This document shows positions 1 through 9,210 of a stretch of DNA of 36,494 bases, piece after piece; the first letter of the stretch is position 1; each line of letters begins with the position of its first letter. Where the stretch lies: NCBI GenBank assembly GCA_024694965.1, contig JAILJC010000124.1, forward strand, positions 1 to 36,494, in the 5' to 3' direction. Under the pieces are notes generated by a model. That model was not told the DNA's origin, made no database searches, and was given only the letters and a program-made list of their open reading frames with translations. The position numbers were made by a program, and so were the translations under genes. The DNA comes from Lachnospiraceae bacterium. GTDB lineage: Bacteria > Bacillota > Clostridia > Lachnospirales > Lachnospiraceae.

Positions 1-546
1 ATGATCTTTTCGGGAGGCCTTGTATCCACATATATGATCAACACCCAGGTGCTTCACTTGAAGAACAGCTATCTTGCGCTCATACTTCCGGGACTTTGTT
101 CAACATGGTATCTTATGCTGATGCGCAATTATTTCATGTTAAACGTTCCGGATTCCCTTGTTGAATCGGCCAAGCTTGACGGAGCGCTTCCATTTCAGAC
201 CCTGATGATGATAGTCCTTCCGATATGCCGGCCGATCGTGATGACGGTCGCGGTTTTTCAGATATTTGCTTACTGGAACAGCTGGTATCCGGCGCTTCTG
301 TATATCGATACCAACCACACGGAGCTGTATCCGCTGCAGTATGTGCTTGTGAACATTGACAGGAGCATACAGGCGATGATCCTTGATGCGCAGTACATGT
401 CGGGCATGGCCGTAAGTTATACGCCTCCTTCCATAACCCTGCGCATGGCAATGGTGGTAGTTGCGATAGCTCCGATCATGATCCTTTTCCCGTTTTTCAA
501 TAAGTTTTTAAAGACCGGCCTTACCGTGGGCGCGGTGAAAGGTTAG
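1..546 (+). CDS. Carbohydrate ABC transporter permease (MalG/LacG-like), 5' truncated by window edge
   Basis: ORF open from the window edge; several hydrophobic segments; EAA-loop-like motif ESAKLDGALPFQTLMMIVLPICRP typical of sugar ABC permeases. Confidence 0.85.
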   Translation: MIFSGGLVSTYMINTQVLHLKNSYLALILPGLCSTWYLMLMRNYFMLNVPDSLVESAKLDGALPFQTLMMIVLPICRPIVMTVAVFQIFAYWNSWYPALLYIDTNHTELYPLQYVLVNIDRSIQAMILDAQYMSGMAVSYTPPSITLRMAMVVVAIAPIMILFPFFNKFLKTGLTVGAVKG

Positions 547-554
547 GTGGCGGC

Positions 555-2015
555 ATGAGGTTTTTGGGGACATTAAAGTTCATATGCGCCGCCGTGATCC
601 TTACCCTTCTTTTAAGCGGCTGCGGGCGGGAGTCCCGGGAAGGGGACGGGCTTATCCACTTAAGGTGGGTCACATATGAAACATCCGTTCCGTCGGACAT
701 TAAGGAGGTCATAGCTGCGGCAAATGCCTATTCAGCCGAAAAGACAGGCGTCGTTGTCGACCTTGAACTCCAGCCGGCAGAGATGATCAACCTGATAATG
801 GCTTCGGGAGAGTATTACGACATAATGTTTACAAGCGAGTGGCTTAACAGGTATGACACGAATGCCGCAAAGGGCATGTATTATGATATCACCGACCTTG
901 TAAAGGAGGAAACGCCTGCGCTTTACGATGTGATAGGTGAGTACTGGGAGGCGGCGGAGCTTGACGGCCGCCTGTATGGAGTTCCGACTTTAAAGGACAT
1001 GGGATCCGAGATGATGTTCCGGTTTAATTCGGATTACTTTGAGGGCGAAAAGGGGATGGAGATTCCCGAGATGATGGAGTTTAAGGATGTCGAACCCTTC
1101 CTTAAGGCATACAAGGAGGATCATCCGAACAAGTATCCGCTTGCAATGGATAAGTCCGGTATCCCGGGATTCACAAACTTCCTTGACCGTGTCATAAGCA
1201 CTTTTATCTTCATACCCTACGGGGATGATGAGCCAAAGGCGATCCCGCTGTGGGAGAGTGAAGAGCTCATGGAAAGGTACCGGCTTTTGCATAAATGGTA
1301 CAAGCTCGGCTATATAGATCCGGATGCTTCCGCGATAGAATCAACAGCGGCGGATAAGTCGATCCCCGTGCGATTCGGAGTGGCATGGCGCGGCTATCAG
1401 GGGTATTCAAATCCGGATGACTGGGGTTTTAACGTTAAAACTTCGATATATGACGGACCGTATATGTCAAGGGCGACCGAACAGGGAGCGCTTCTTTCGA
1501 TATGCTCCGCCTGCAGCAGGGAAAAGGCTGTGGCTGCGCTTAAATATATCGAACTTCTTAATACCGACCGCAGGTTCCGTGATATCTTAGGCTACGGGAT
1601 CGAGGGAAGGCACTTTGAATATCTTGAGAATCATACGGTTTTAAGGACGCAGACGGGACATGAACGGTACAATGTCCATCTGTATCCGTTCGGATCGGTT
1701 GTGAATGCTTCGGTAGAGTCAATAAGCCGTGATCTTCCGGCAGATCCCGACCAGTGGGAAAAGGTTTATGAGGGATACCGCGAGTATGCGATAAAGAGCA
1801 AAACAAAGGGGTTTGTGTATGACCAGACAAGGAAGGCGGATATAATAGCCGCGGTAACGGCGATATATACAAACTATTCAACCGACTTAATGACCGGGAC
1901 TTCCGATCCCGATACGGTGATACCGAAGATGCGCGCGCAGATGGAGGCGGCGGGCATAAACGAACTGCTGGATGATATAAACGGACAGCTGAAACAACAC
2001 TTAAACAGCAGGTAA
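555..2015 (+). CDS. Extracellular solute-binding lipoprotein of a sugar-type ABC transporter
   Basis: Lipoprotein signal with lipobox LLLSGC; solute-binding-like body (WVTYETSVPSDIKEVIAAANAY...; YYDIMFTSEW); starts 9 nt after the permease stop. Confidence 0.85.
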   Translation: MRFLGTLKFICAAVILTLLLSGCGRESREGDGLIHLRWVTYETSVPSDIKEVIAAANAYSAEKTGVVVDLELQPAEMINLIMASGEYYDIMFTSEWLNRYDTNAAKGMYYDITDLVKEETPALYDVIGEYWEAAELDGRLYGVPTLKDMGSEMMFRFNSDYFEGEKGMEIPEMMEFKDVEPFLKAYKEDHPNKYPLAMDKSGIPGFTNFLDRVISTFIFIPYGDDEPKAIPLWESEELMERYRLLHKWYKLGYIDPDASAIESTAADKSIPVRFGVAWRGYQGYSNPDDWGFNVKTSIYDGPYMSRATEQGALLSICSACSREKAVAALKYIELLNTDRRFRDILGYGIEGRHFEYLENHTVLRTQTGHERYNVHLYPFGSVVNASVESISRDLPADPDQWEKVYEGYREYAIKSKTKGFVYDQTRKADIIAAVTAIYTNYSTDLMTGTSDPDTVIPKMRAQMEAAGINELLDDINGQLKQHLNSR

Positions 2016-2021
2016 AAAGTG

Positions 2022-2051
2022 TTGTATCAAAGCCCTGTTTTTTGTTACAAT
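2022..2051 (+). promoter_or_regulatory. Candidate sigma-A-type promoter: TTGTAT (2022-2027), 18-nt spacer, TACAAT (2046-2051)
   Basis: Read directly; sits between the binding-protein gene and the exporter adaptor gene. Confidence 0.45.
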
Positions 2052-2060
2052 GGTGATGCT

Positions 2061-2549
2061 ATGGGAAACGAAAAAAATACGATCTTCAGGGAAAAATCCA
2101 TACAGAGGATATCTTCTCCGGACCAGCTCAATGATTATATCAGGCTTTCCGAACCCGGAGTGTGGCTGGTGCTTGCGGCACTGACTCTCATACTTGTGGG
2201 AGCCGTTGTTTTCGGGGTCGTCGGGCATATCGATTCGACAGTGCCGGGTGTCGGCATTTCCGAAGGCGGACATATGACCTGTCTTGTAAAGAAGGAATAT
2301 GCGGACAGGTTTGAAAGCAGCATGACGGTTAAGATCGATGACGGGATTTATCCCGTTACGGTAAGGGATGGCGGTCCCGTAACGGTACTTAAGGACACAG
2401 ATCCCTATGCGCTCTCGGTCGGAGGTCTGCAGCCCGGGGAATGGGTTTATGAGCTGGATGTTGAGGGGACCTTCAGTGACGGGGCATATCAGGCAAGCGT
2501 CATTACGGAGAGGATAAGTCCGCTTTCTTTCCTGACGCGCAAACAGTGA
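2061..2549 (+). CDS. NHLM/NHLP-type export system HlyD-like adaptor, very short form (about 162 aa from ATG; the ORF track start is a GTG at 2019)
   Basis: N-terminus (EKNTIFREKSIQRISSPDQLNDYIRLSEPGVWLVLAALTLILVGAVVFGVVGHIDSTVPG) resembles the N-terminus of NHLM-system secretion proteins: cytoplasmic segment, one TM, start of the periplasmic-type domain; directly adjacent to C39/ABC exporter genes. Confidence 0.7.
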   Translation: MGNEKNTIFREKSIQRISSPDQLNDYIRLSEPGVWLVLAALTLILVGAVVFGVVGHIDSTVPGVGISEGGHMTCLVKKEYADRFESSMTVKIDDGIYPVTVRDGGPVTVLKDTDPYALSVGGLQPGEWVYELDVEGTFSDGAYQASVITERISPLSFLTRKQ

Positions 2550-2550
2550 G

Positions 2551-4737
2551 ATGATGAAAAACAAAGATAAGACGGTACAACCGGTCACAAGGGGTGTTGC
2601 AAAGGTGCCCTTCATCATGCAGATGGAGGCGCTCGAATGCGGCGCGGCATGCCTTGCGATGGTTTTGGCATATTTTAATAAATGGATACCCCTTGAGCAG
2701 GTAAGGCGCGACTGCGGCGTATCAAGGGACGGTTCCAATGCGATGAACATACTTCTTGCCGCGCGCAATTACGGCTTTGAAGCGCAGGGATACAGGTTTG
2801 AACCCGATGCCCTGGCAAAAGAAGGCGCCTTTCCCTGCATAGCGCATTGGGAGTTCAATCATTTCATTGTTGTATGCGGTTTTAAGAATAACAAAGTTTA
2901 TATAAACGACCCCGCCAGAGGTACGGTGACGATACCGGTCGAGGAGTTTGACCGTAAGTTCACGGGAATATGCATCATGCTGTCTCCCTCCGAAGGTTTT
3001 GAGCCTTCGGGAAAGAAAAGGTCAACGATAGACTTTGCGAAGAAAAGGCTTACGGGATGCGCTGTTGCGGTGGCGTTTGTCGTTATAACAAATATGCTCG
3101 CATCCATGATAGGTGTGATCGACCCCGTCTTTTCACGTATATTCATGGACAGGCTGCTTACGGGAAGGGATCCGTCGTGGCACATCCCGTTCATAATAGT
3201 GATGTCCGTCTTCGGTTTCATTCAGATAATCCTGCAGCTGATCACAGTCATCTTTTCCAAGAAGATAGAAGGAAGGATGGCCGTATACGGGACCACTTCA
3301 TATATGTGGAAGGTGCTTAACCTTCCGATGGAATTCTATTCACAGCGTTATACGATGGATCTGATATCGCGCAGGGATGAGAACGCCAATGTATCTAACT
3401 CCCTTATCAATACTTTCGCGCCTCTTGTGATCCAATCGTTCATGATGGCGTTTTATCTTGTCGTCATGCTTAAGAACAGCGTGATCCTGACTCTTGTAGG
3501 CATATCGTCCATAGTCATAGACATGTTTGTTTCAAACCTCATTTCCGCCAGGCGTGTAAACATATCAAGGATAATGATGCGTGATTCCGGTAAGCTTAAC
3601 AGCACGACCACCAGCGGTATCGAGATGATCGAGACGATAAAGGCAAGCGGCGCCGAGGAGGGATTCTTCAAAAAGTGGGCGGGCTATCAGGCAAGCGTCA
3701 ATACGCAGAACGTAAAGTTCGTAAAGCTTAACCAGTATCTGGGAAGCATTCCCTCGCTTGTTTCGGCCTTTACCAACACGGTCGTTGTCATGATCGGCGT
3801 ATACCTTACCATTCAGGGGAAGTTTACGCTCGGTATGATCACGGCGTTCCAGGGATTTCTGGCATCCTTCACCGCACCCGCGACCACGTTCATTTCGGCG
3901 GGACAGTCGTTGCAGGAATTGCGGACCGGAATGGAGCGGATAGAGGATGTCATGGAGTACCCGTCCGATGAAAACGGTGCCGATACCGGGGCTTTGGAAA
4001 CGGAGGATTACGGCAAATTAAGCGGCCGTCTTGAGCTTAAGGATATCTCGTTCGGATACTCGCGGCTTGCGCCGCCGCTCATATCGGGCTTCAACCTTTC
4101 CTTAAAGCCCGGAAGCAGTGTGGCATTTGTAGGTGAGAGCGGATGCGGAAAGTCAACGCTTTCGAAGCTTATATCGGGTCTGTATCAGCCATGGGAGGGT
4201 GAATTGCTTTTTGACGGCAAACCCATTAAGGATATAGACAGGAACGTGTTCAAGGGTTCGCTTGCGGTCGTTGACCAGGATATCATAATGTTTGAAGACA
4301 CCATATCAGAGAACATCAGGATGTGGGACAGGACCATAGAGGATTTCGAAGTCATAATGGCGGCGCGTGACGCGCAGATCCACAATGATATCATCCAGAG
4401 GGAGAACGGTTACAGCCACAGGATGATAGAGGGCGGCAATGACTTTTCGGGCGGACAGCGGCAGAGGATGGAGATAGCACGGGTCCTTGCCCAGGATCCA
4501 ACGATAGTTATCCTGGATGAAGCCACATCGGCGCTTGATGCAAAGACGGAATATGAAGTGGTGAATGCGATCAGGAACAGGGGCATTACCACCATAGTTA
4601 TAGCGCACAGGTTAAGTACCATCCGCGACTGCGATGAGATAATAGTACTTGATCACGGAAAGGTTATTGAGAGGGGAACGCATGACGAGCTTTACGCAAA
4701 GGGCGGAAAGTATACGGAATTGGTAGCGAACGAGTGA
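2551..4737 (+). CDS. NHLM/NHLP-type bacteriocin export ABC transporter, C39 peptidase/permease/ATPase
   Basis: N-terminal C39 peptidase with Cys (ALECGAACLAMVLAYF), His (EFNHFIVVCGF) and Asp (YINDPARG); Walker [10 protein letters not shown]; signature FSGGQRQR; Walker B IVILDEATSALD. Confidence 0.9.
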   Translation: MMKNKDKTVQPVTRGVAKVPFIMQMEALECGAACLAMVLAYFNKWIPLEQVRRDCGVSRDGSNAMNILLAARNYGFEAQGYRFEPDALAKEGAFPCIAHWEFNHFIVVCGFKNNKVYINDPARGTVTIPVEEFDRKFTGICIMLSPSEGFEPSGKKRSTIDFAKKRLTGCAVAVAFVVITNMLASMIGVIDPVFSRIFMDRLLTGRDPSWHIPFIIVMSVFGFIQIILQLITVIFSKKIEGRMAVYGTTSYMWKVLNLPMEFYSQRYTMDLISRRDENANVSNSLINTFAPLVIQSFMMAFYLVVMLKNSVILTLVGISSIVIDMFVSNLISARRVNISRIMMRDSGKLNSTTTSGIEMIETIKASGAEEGFFKKWAGYQASVNTQNVKFVKLNQYLGSIPSLVSAFTNTVVVMIGVYLTIQGKFTLGMITAFQGFLASFTAPATTFISAGQSLQELRTGMERIEDVMEYPSDENGADTGALETEDYGKLSGRLELKDISFGYSRLAPPLISGFNLSLKPGSSVAFVGESGCGKSTLSKLISGLYQPWEGELLFDGKPIKDIDRNVFKGSLAVVDQDIIMFEDTISENIRMWDRTIEDFEVIMAARDAQIHNDIIQRENGYSHRMIEGGNDFSGGQRQRMEIARVLAQDPTIVILDEATSALDAKTEYEVVNAIRNRGITTIVIAHRLSTIRDCDEIIVLDHGKVIERGTHDELYAKGGKYTELVANE

Positions 4738-4738
4738 T

Positions 4739-6949
4739 ATGGGTTGGTTTGACGAACAGATAAGGACCAGAAAACAGAATGACAGCAAGGCCTTTGAGGG
4801 TGCCTTTCTGCGTATCGCCGCGGCGGTGACGGGGGACAGGTCCGTCCTTGAAATGGCGGATGAGGACGAACGTTTCAAAAATGCGATAGGCGATATCTTA
4901 AAGTACTATCATGTAAAGCAGCGTGAGATACCCGAAAAGGTTACTTCCATAGAAGACAGGCTGGAATATGTCCTTCATCCTGCGGGAGTAATGTACCGCG
5001 AGGTGGAGCTGGCGGAAGGGTGGAGTACCAATGCGTACGGCGCCATGCTCGGCTTTTTCAAGGAAGATCACAGACCGGTAGCCCTTCTTCCGTTCGGGTT
5101 CATGCATTACCGCTATTATGATAATGAGAGCGGCGGATACGTGATCATAACCGGGAAGAATGAGGGACTGTTTGAAAGCATGGCATATGCCTTTTACAGG
5201 CCGTTTCCGCTTAAAGAGCTGGGCATAAAGGACCTGCTCGTTTATATTGCAGGGACACTGGAACTGTCGGATTATATGATGGCAGTGATCGCAACGGCGA
5301 TCGTGACTCTGGCAGGAATGCTCGGACCAAGGATAAGCCTTTTTCTGTTCCGGGAAGTCGTGCAGTATAAGGAGATGTCGCTCCTTATATCGACGGGTAT
5401 GTTCCTGTTGTGCGCTTCGCTCGGAACGCTGCTGTTTGGCGCGGCAAGGGCACTCATAACAAACCGCATAGAAACGAAGCTTGACATATGCGTCGAGGCG
5501 GCAACGATGATGAGGGTGCTTTCTTTACCTGCGGGTTTCTTTAAGAATTACAGCTCGGGTGAGCTTTCATCAAGGGCTAACCAGGTTAACTCATTGTGCA
5601 GTACCCTGGTTTCGGTCATATTGAACACGGGCCTCGGTTCCGTTTTCTCGCTGGTATATATTACTCAGATATTCGCATTTGCGCCGGGGCTTGTGGTGCC
5701 TTCGCTGTGCATAACGCTCATCACGGTTATCTTTTCGGTGCTGTCATCCCTTATACAGATGAAGATAACCAAGCAGCGTATGCTGCTTGTTAGCAAGGAC
5801 AGCGGAATGAGCTATGCCCTTGTTTCGGGCATACAGAAGATCAGGCTTTCCGGTGCCGAGATGCGAGCTTTTGCAAGATGGGGCGAGCTGTATGCAAAGG
5901 ATGCGGAACTTACATACAATCCGCCCATTTTTTTGAAGGTCAATGCCGTGATAAGCTCGGCGATATCCATAATCGGTACCATTGTCCTTTACAATACCGC
6001 GATCCTGACCCATGTTTCGACGGCGGAATACTACGCCTTCAATACGGCTTACGGTATGGTGTCCGGGGCTTTTATGGCGCTGTTTTCCGTGGCGCTTACG
6101 GCAGCAAACATCAAGCCCACGTTTGACATGGCGGAACCGATCCTTAAGGCGGAGCCCGAGATAGCTCAGGAGAAGGAAACGGTCGACAGGATATCCGGCG
6201 GCCTTGAGATAAATCATTTAAGCTTTAAGTACGGGGAAAATGAGCCGCTGGTGCTCGATGACCTGTCTTTTAAGGTGAAGCCGGGACAGTATGTCGCGAT
6301 CGTGGGAAAGACGGGCTGCGGCAAGTCAACCCTTGTAAGGCTGCTGCTCGGATTTGAAAAGCCTTTAAAGGGCGCGATCTACTACGACGGTAAGGACATG
6401 TCATCGCTTGACCTTAAGTCGCTTCGGAAGAACATAGGTGTCGTTACCCAGAACGGAAAGCTGTTCCAGGGTGATATATATTCGAATATTGTGATCGCGG
6501 CACCGCATCTTACACCGGATGATGCCTGGGAGGCGGCGAGGATCGCAGGTATCGCCGACGATATTGAAAACATGCCGATGGGCATGCACACATTGATCTC
6601 CGAGGGCAGCGGAGGTATTTCCGGAGGCCAGCGGCAGCGCATAATGATCGCAAGGGCGGTTGCGCCCCGGCCGAAGCTCCTTATATTCGATGAAGCAACC
6701 TCGGCTCTCGACAACATCACTCAGCGCAAGGTATCTGAGGCGCTTGATAAGATGAAGTGCACCAGGATCGTGATAGCTCACAGGCTGTCTACGATCAGGC
6801 AGTGCGACCGCATACTCGTGTTTGACGGCGGTCATATAGTGGAGGACGGAACCTACGACGAACTGATAGAAGCAAACGGCTATTTTTCCGACCTGGTGTC
6901 CCGCCAGAGGGTGGATACCGGGAAAAACGACGCGAAAACTGACGGCTAA
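4739..6949 (+). CDS. NHLM/NHLP-type second ABC transporter (permease/ATPase, no C39 domain)
   Basis: About 170-aa N-terminal domain, then TM domain and ABC: GKTGCGKST, ISGGQRQR, LLIFDEATSALD; starts immediately after the C39 exporter stop. Confidence 0.88.
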   Translation: MGWFDEQIRTRKQNDSKAFEGAFLRIAAAVTGDRSVLEMADEDERFKNAIGDILKYYHVKQREIPEKVTSIEDRLEYVLHPAGVMYREVELAEGWSTNAYGAMLGFFKEDHRPVALLPFGFMHYRYYDNESGGYVIITGKNEGLFESMAYAFYRPFPLKELGIKDLLVYIAGTLELSDYMMAVIATAIVTLAGMLGPRISLFLFREVVQYKEMSLLISTGMFLLCASLGTLLFGAARALITNRIETKLDICVEAATMMRVLSLPAGFFKNYSSGELSSRANQVNSLCSTLVSVILNTGLGSVFSLVYITQIFAFAPGLVVPSLCITLITVIFSVLSSLIQMKITKQRMLLVSKDSGMSYALVSGIQKIRLSGAEMRAFARWGELYAKDAELTYNPPIFLKVNAVISSAISIIGTIVLYNTAILTHVSTAEYYAFNTAYGMVSGAFMALFSVALTAANIKPTFDMAEPILKAEPEIAQEKETVDRISGGLEINHLSFKYGENEPLVLDDLSFKVKPGQYVAIVGKTGCGKSTLVRLLLGFEKPLKGAIYYDGKDMSSLDLKSLRKNIGVVTQNGKLFQGDIYSNIVIAAPHLTPDDAWEAARIAGIADDIENMPMGMHTLISEGSGGISGGQRQRIMIARAVAPRPKLLIFDEATSALDNITQRKVSEALDKMKCTRIVIAHRLSTIRQCDRILVFDGGHIVEDGTYDELIEANGYFSDLVSRQRVDTGKNDAKTDG

Positions 6950-6966
6950 AGAAAAGGACGAGGGTT

Positions 6967-9150
6967 ATGAGATCAAATTCTACCAAACTTATAAGAGTCA
7001 CGCTGATCGTATATTTTGTCATACTTGTTCTTTTTGTATGCCATGTTTATCTGCGTACGGACTTGAGGGAATTCCTGCATGAGAGCAAAAAGGAAGCCGG
7101 ACGTGACTATGCGGACGGCTGGATGCTTGATTCGGGAGAATATATTGATGTTGACGAGGTAAGCGCCGGGAGTCTCGGCGGACGGATGGTGATATCCAAG
7201 GTCCTTCCGGAGTCCATGTCCGAGACGGATGCCATATACTTTTCCACGAGCAACCTTAAGTTTAAAGTGTATGTTGATAAACAGCTTATCTATTCCTATG
7301 ACACTGCGGAGAACATCACGGGTACGGGTGACGGTATTTCCTACCATATGATAGGACTCGGAACAAAGGACGAAGGCGATGAGGTACTTATAGAGGCTGA
7401 GACGGTCTTTGCCACCGGGACCGGCGGACGCATAAACGAGATGCAGTTCGGGCCCGAGGAGCTGTACCGCTATTCCCTGATGAGGCGCAGTCTCTTTGGG
7501 TTTAACATGTCCATCCTTATGGTCATATTCGGAGTGGTGATCATTGCATTCTATTTCGGGATGTCTAAAAAGAGCGTGATGATGCGCTCACTGTGGGCTT
7601 TGGGGCTGTCGGTCATCCTCTTTGGGTTCTGGAGCCTGTGCGATACCGGCATTCCGCAGTTTTTGACGGGCACTACATATGCCGCAAGGGAAACCGTATA
7701 CGGGATCCTGCATATGGCAGGATTTCCTCTGATCTATTTTGTAAGCACCAAAACAAAGCAGAAGAAGCAGATCTATATATGCCTCTCCTTCATTGCCACA
7801 CTCTTAAGCTGCTCCTGGCTTCTTATCTCAAGATATGTGTTCGGAACGGATATGCATACCATGGTCGCGGTTATCTATATTTCATATGGCGTGCAGTTAT
7901 TGCTGCTGATCGTAATGCTTGCCGATAACGAATTCTATTGCCGAAGGATAGGCGTATCATCTTTTATGAAATATTTCTACATAGGCGCCGGTTTATTTGT
8001 TGCCACTTCATTTGTGGACATGCTCAGGTATGTGCTGGGAGACCGGAAGGGTTCCATACTGCACGGCAGCTGGTTCAGGGTTGGGCTGGTCACCTTCTTT
8101 CTGTTTATGGGATTCCAGATATTTGACTGGTGGGCAAGGGAAAAATCATCCCTTGAACGGGACCGTTTTGTCAACAGGCTGCTCCAGTACATAATGGATT
8201 CAACGGATCCGGAAGATAAGATCAACAAGGTGCTTGAGTATCTGTGTGAAGAACTTCATGCGGACCGCGCATATATATTTGAGGACAAAAATGTCGGGAC
8301 CTTTGACAATACATACGAGTACTGCGCATCAGGCGTCACCCCCGAGATAGACAACTTAAAGGGGCTGAAATACGAAGGCGTCATAGATGTCTGGTATGAG
8401 GAATACAAAAAAGGCGGCCATGTGCTCATATATGATCTTGAGAAATACCGCAGCGTCAGTGAAAACATGTATAAGGTATTAAAGCCGCAGGGGATTCACA
8501 CACTGGTGACCGGTCCGCTTATCTTGGAAGGCGAATATATAGGCTTCTTCGGCGTTGACAATCCTCCCGTTGCGATGATGGAGGAGATATCCGAGATCAT
8601 AAGGCTCCTTATGTTCTTCTTATCCGAGCTCGTCGCGCATAGGGATTATCACAGGCGTCTTATGGAATACAGCTATCAGGATGCCCTTACGGGTGTGGGC
8701 AACAGGCGGGCCATTAAGGAGTTTGAAAATGAAGGCCTCGATACGTCGCGGCCTTACGGCTTTATCATGTGCGATATCAATGGGCTCAAGTCGGTCAACG
8801 ATAAGGACGGGCATGAAGCGGGTGACGAACTCATAAAGAGTGTGGCATCCTGTCTTACGGAGATATTCGGGCGCGGGAACGTATACCGTATGGGCGGTGA
8901 CGAATTTGCCGTATATGTATACGAGGACAGCAGGCAGACATTCGAAAGCAAGATAGACCGGATAAAGGAGATCATAAAGGAAAAGGGTCATTATGTGGCA
9001 ATGGGCTATTCTTATGCGACGGACGGCGACCCGGATTACCGGTCCCGCAAGGTTGCGGCAGACAATAAGATGTATGATGAAAAACGGAAGTTCTACCATT
9101 CCGATAAAGACAGGCGCAGGCCAAACAGTCAGGCCGGGGAGAGTCAATAG
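6967..9150 (+). CDS. Membrane-bound GGDEF protein (7TM-like sensor region, GAF-like region, GGDEF domain)
   Basis: Extracytoplasmic N-terminal domain, multiple TM segments, GAF-like region, then DALTGVGNRRAIKEF...DINGLKSVNDKDGHEAGDELIKSVA...YRMGGDEFAVYVY; 17 nt downstream of the exporter gene. Confidence 0.88.
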   Translation: MRSNSTKLIRVTLIVYFVILVLFVCHVYLRTDLREFLHESKKEAGRDYADGWMLDSGEYIDVDEVSAGSLGGRMVISKVLPESMSETDAIYFSTSNLKFKVYVDKQLIYSYDTAENITGTGDGISYHMIGLGTKDEGDEVLIEAETVFATGTGGRINEMQFGPEELYRYSLMRRSLFGFNMSILMVIFGVVIIAFYFGMSKKSVMMRSLWALGLSVILFGFWSLCDTGIPQFLTGTTYAARETVYGILHMAGFPLIYFVSTKTKQKKQIYICLSFIATLLSCSWLLISRYVFGTDMHTMVAVIYISYGVQLLLLIVMLADNEFYCRRIGVSSFMKYFYIGAGLFVATSFVDMLRYVLGDRKGSILHGSWFRVGLVTFFLFMGFQIFDWWAREKSSLERDRFVNRLLQYIMDSTDPEDKINKVLEYLCEELHADRAYIFEDKNVGTFDNTYEYCASGVTPEIDNLKGLKYEGVIDVWYEEYKKGGHVLIYDLEKYRSVSENMYKVLKPQGIHTLVTGPLILEGEYIGFFGVDNPPVAMMEEISEIIRLLMFFLSELVAHRDYHRRLMEYSYQDALTGVGNRRAIKEFENEGLDTSRPYGFIMCDINGLKSVNDKDGHEAGDELIKSVASCLTEIFGRGNVYRMGGDEFAVYVYEDSRQTFESKIDRIKEIIKEKGHYVAMGYSYATDGDPDYRSRKVAADNKMYDEKRKFYHSDKDRRRPNSQAGESQ

Positions 9151-9210
9151 GACCACAGGATATAATACACCGGGATATTCAGAGAATATACATATATAAA
9201 GGAGGTCATC

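Noticed and set aside
2001-2768. 255-aa minus-strand ORF overlapping the adaptor and C39 exporter; considered as a hidden precursor or immunity gene
   Set aside because: Fully covers convincing + strand coding sequence and shows no leader, TM or domain pattern.
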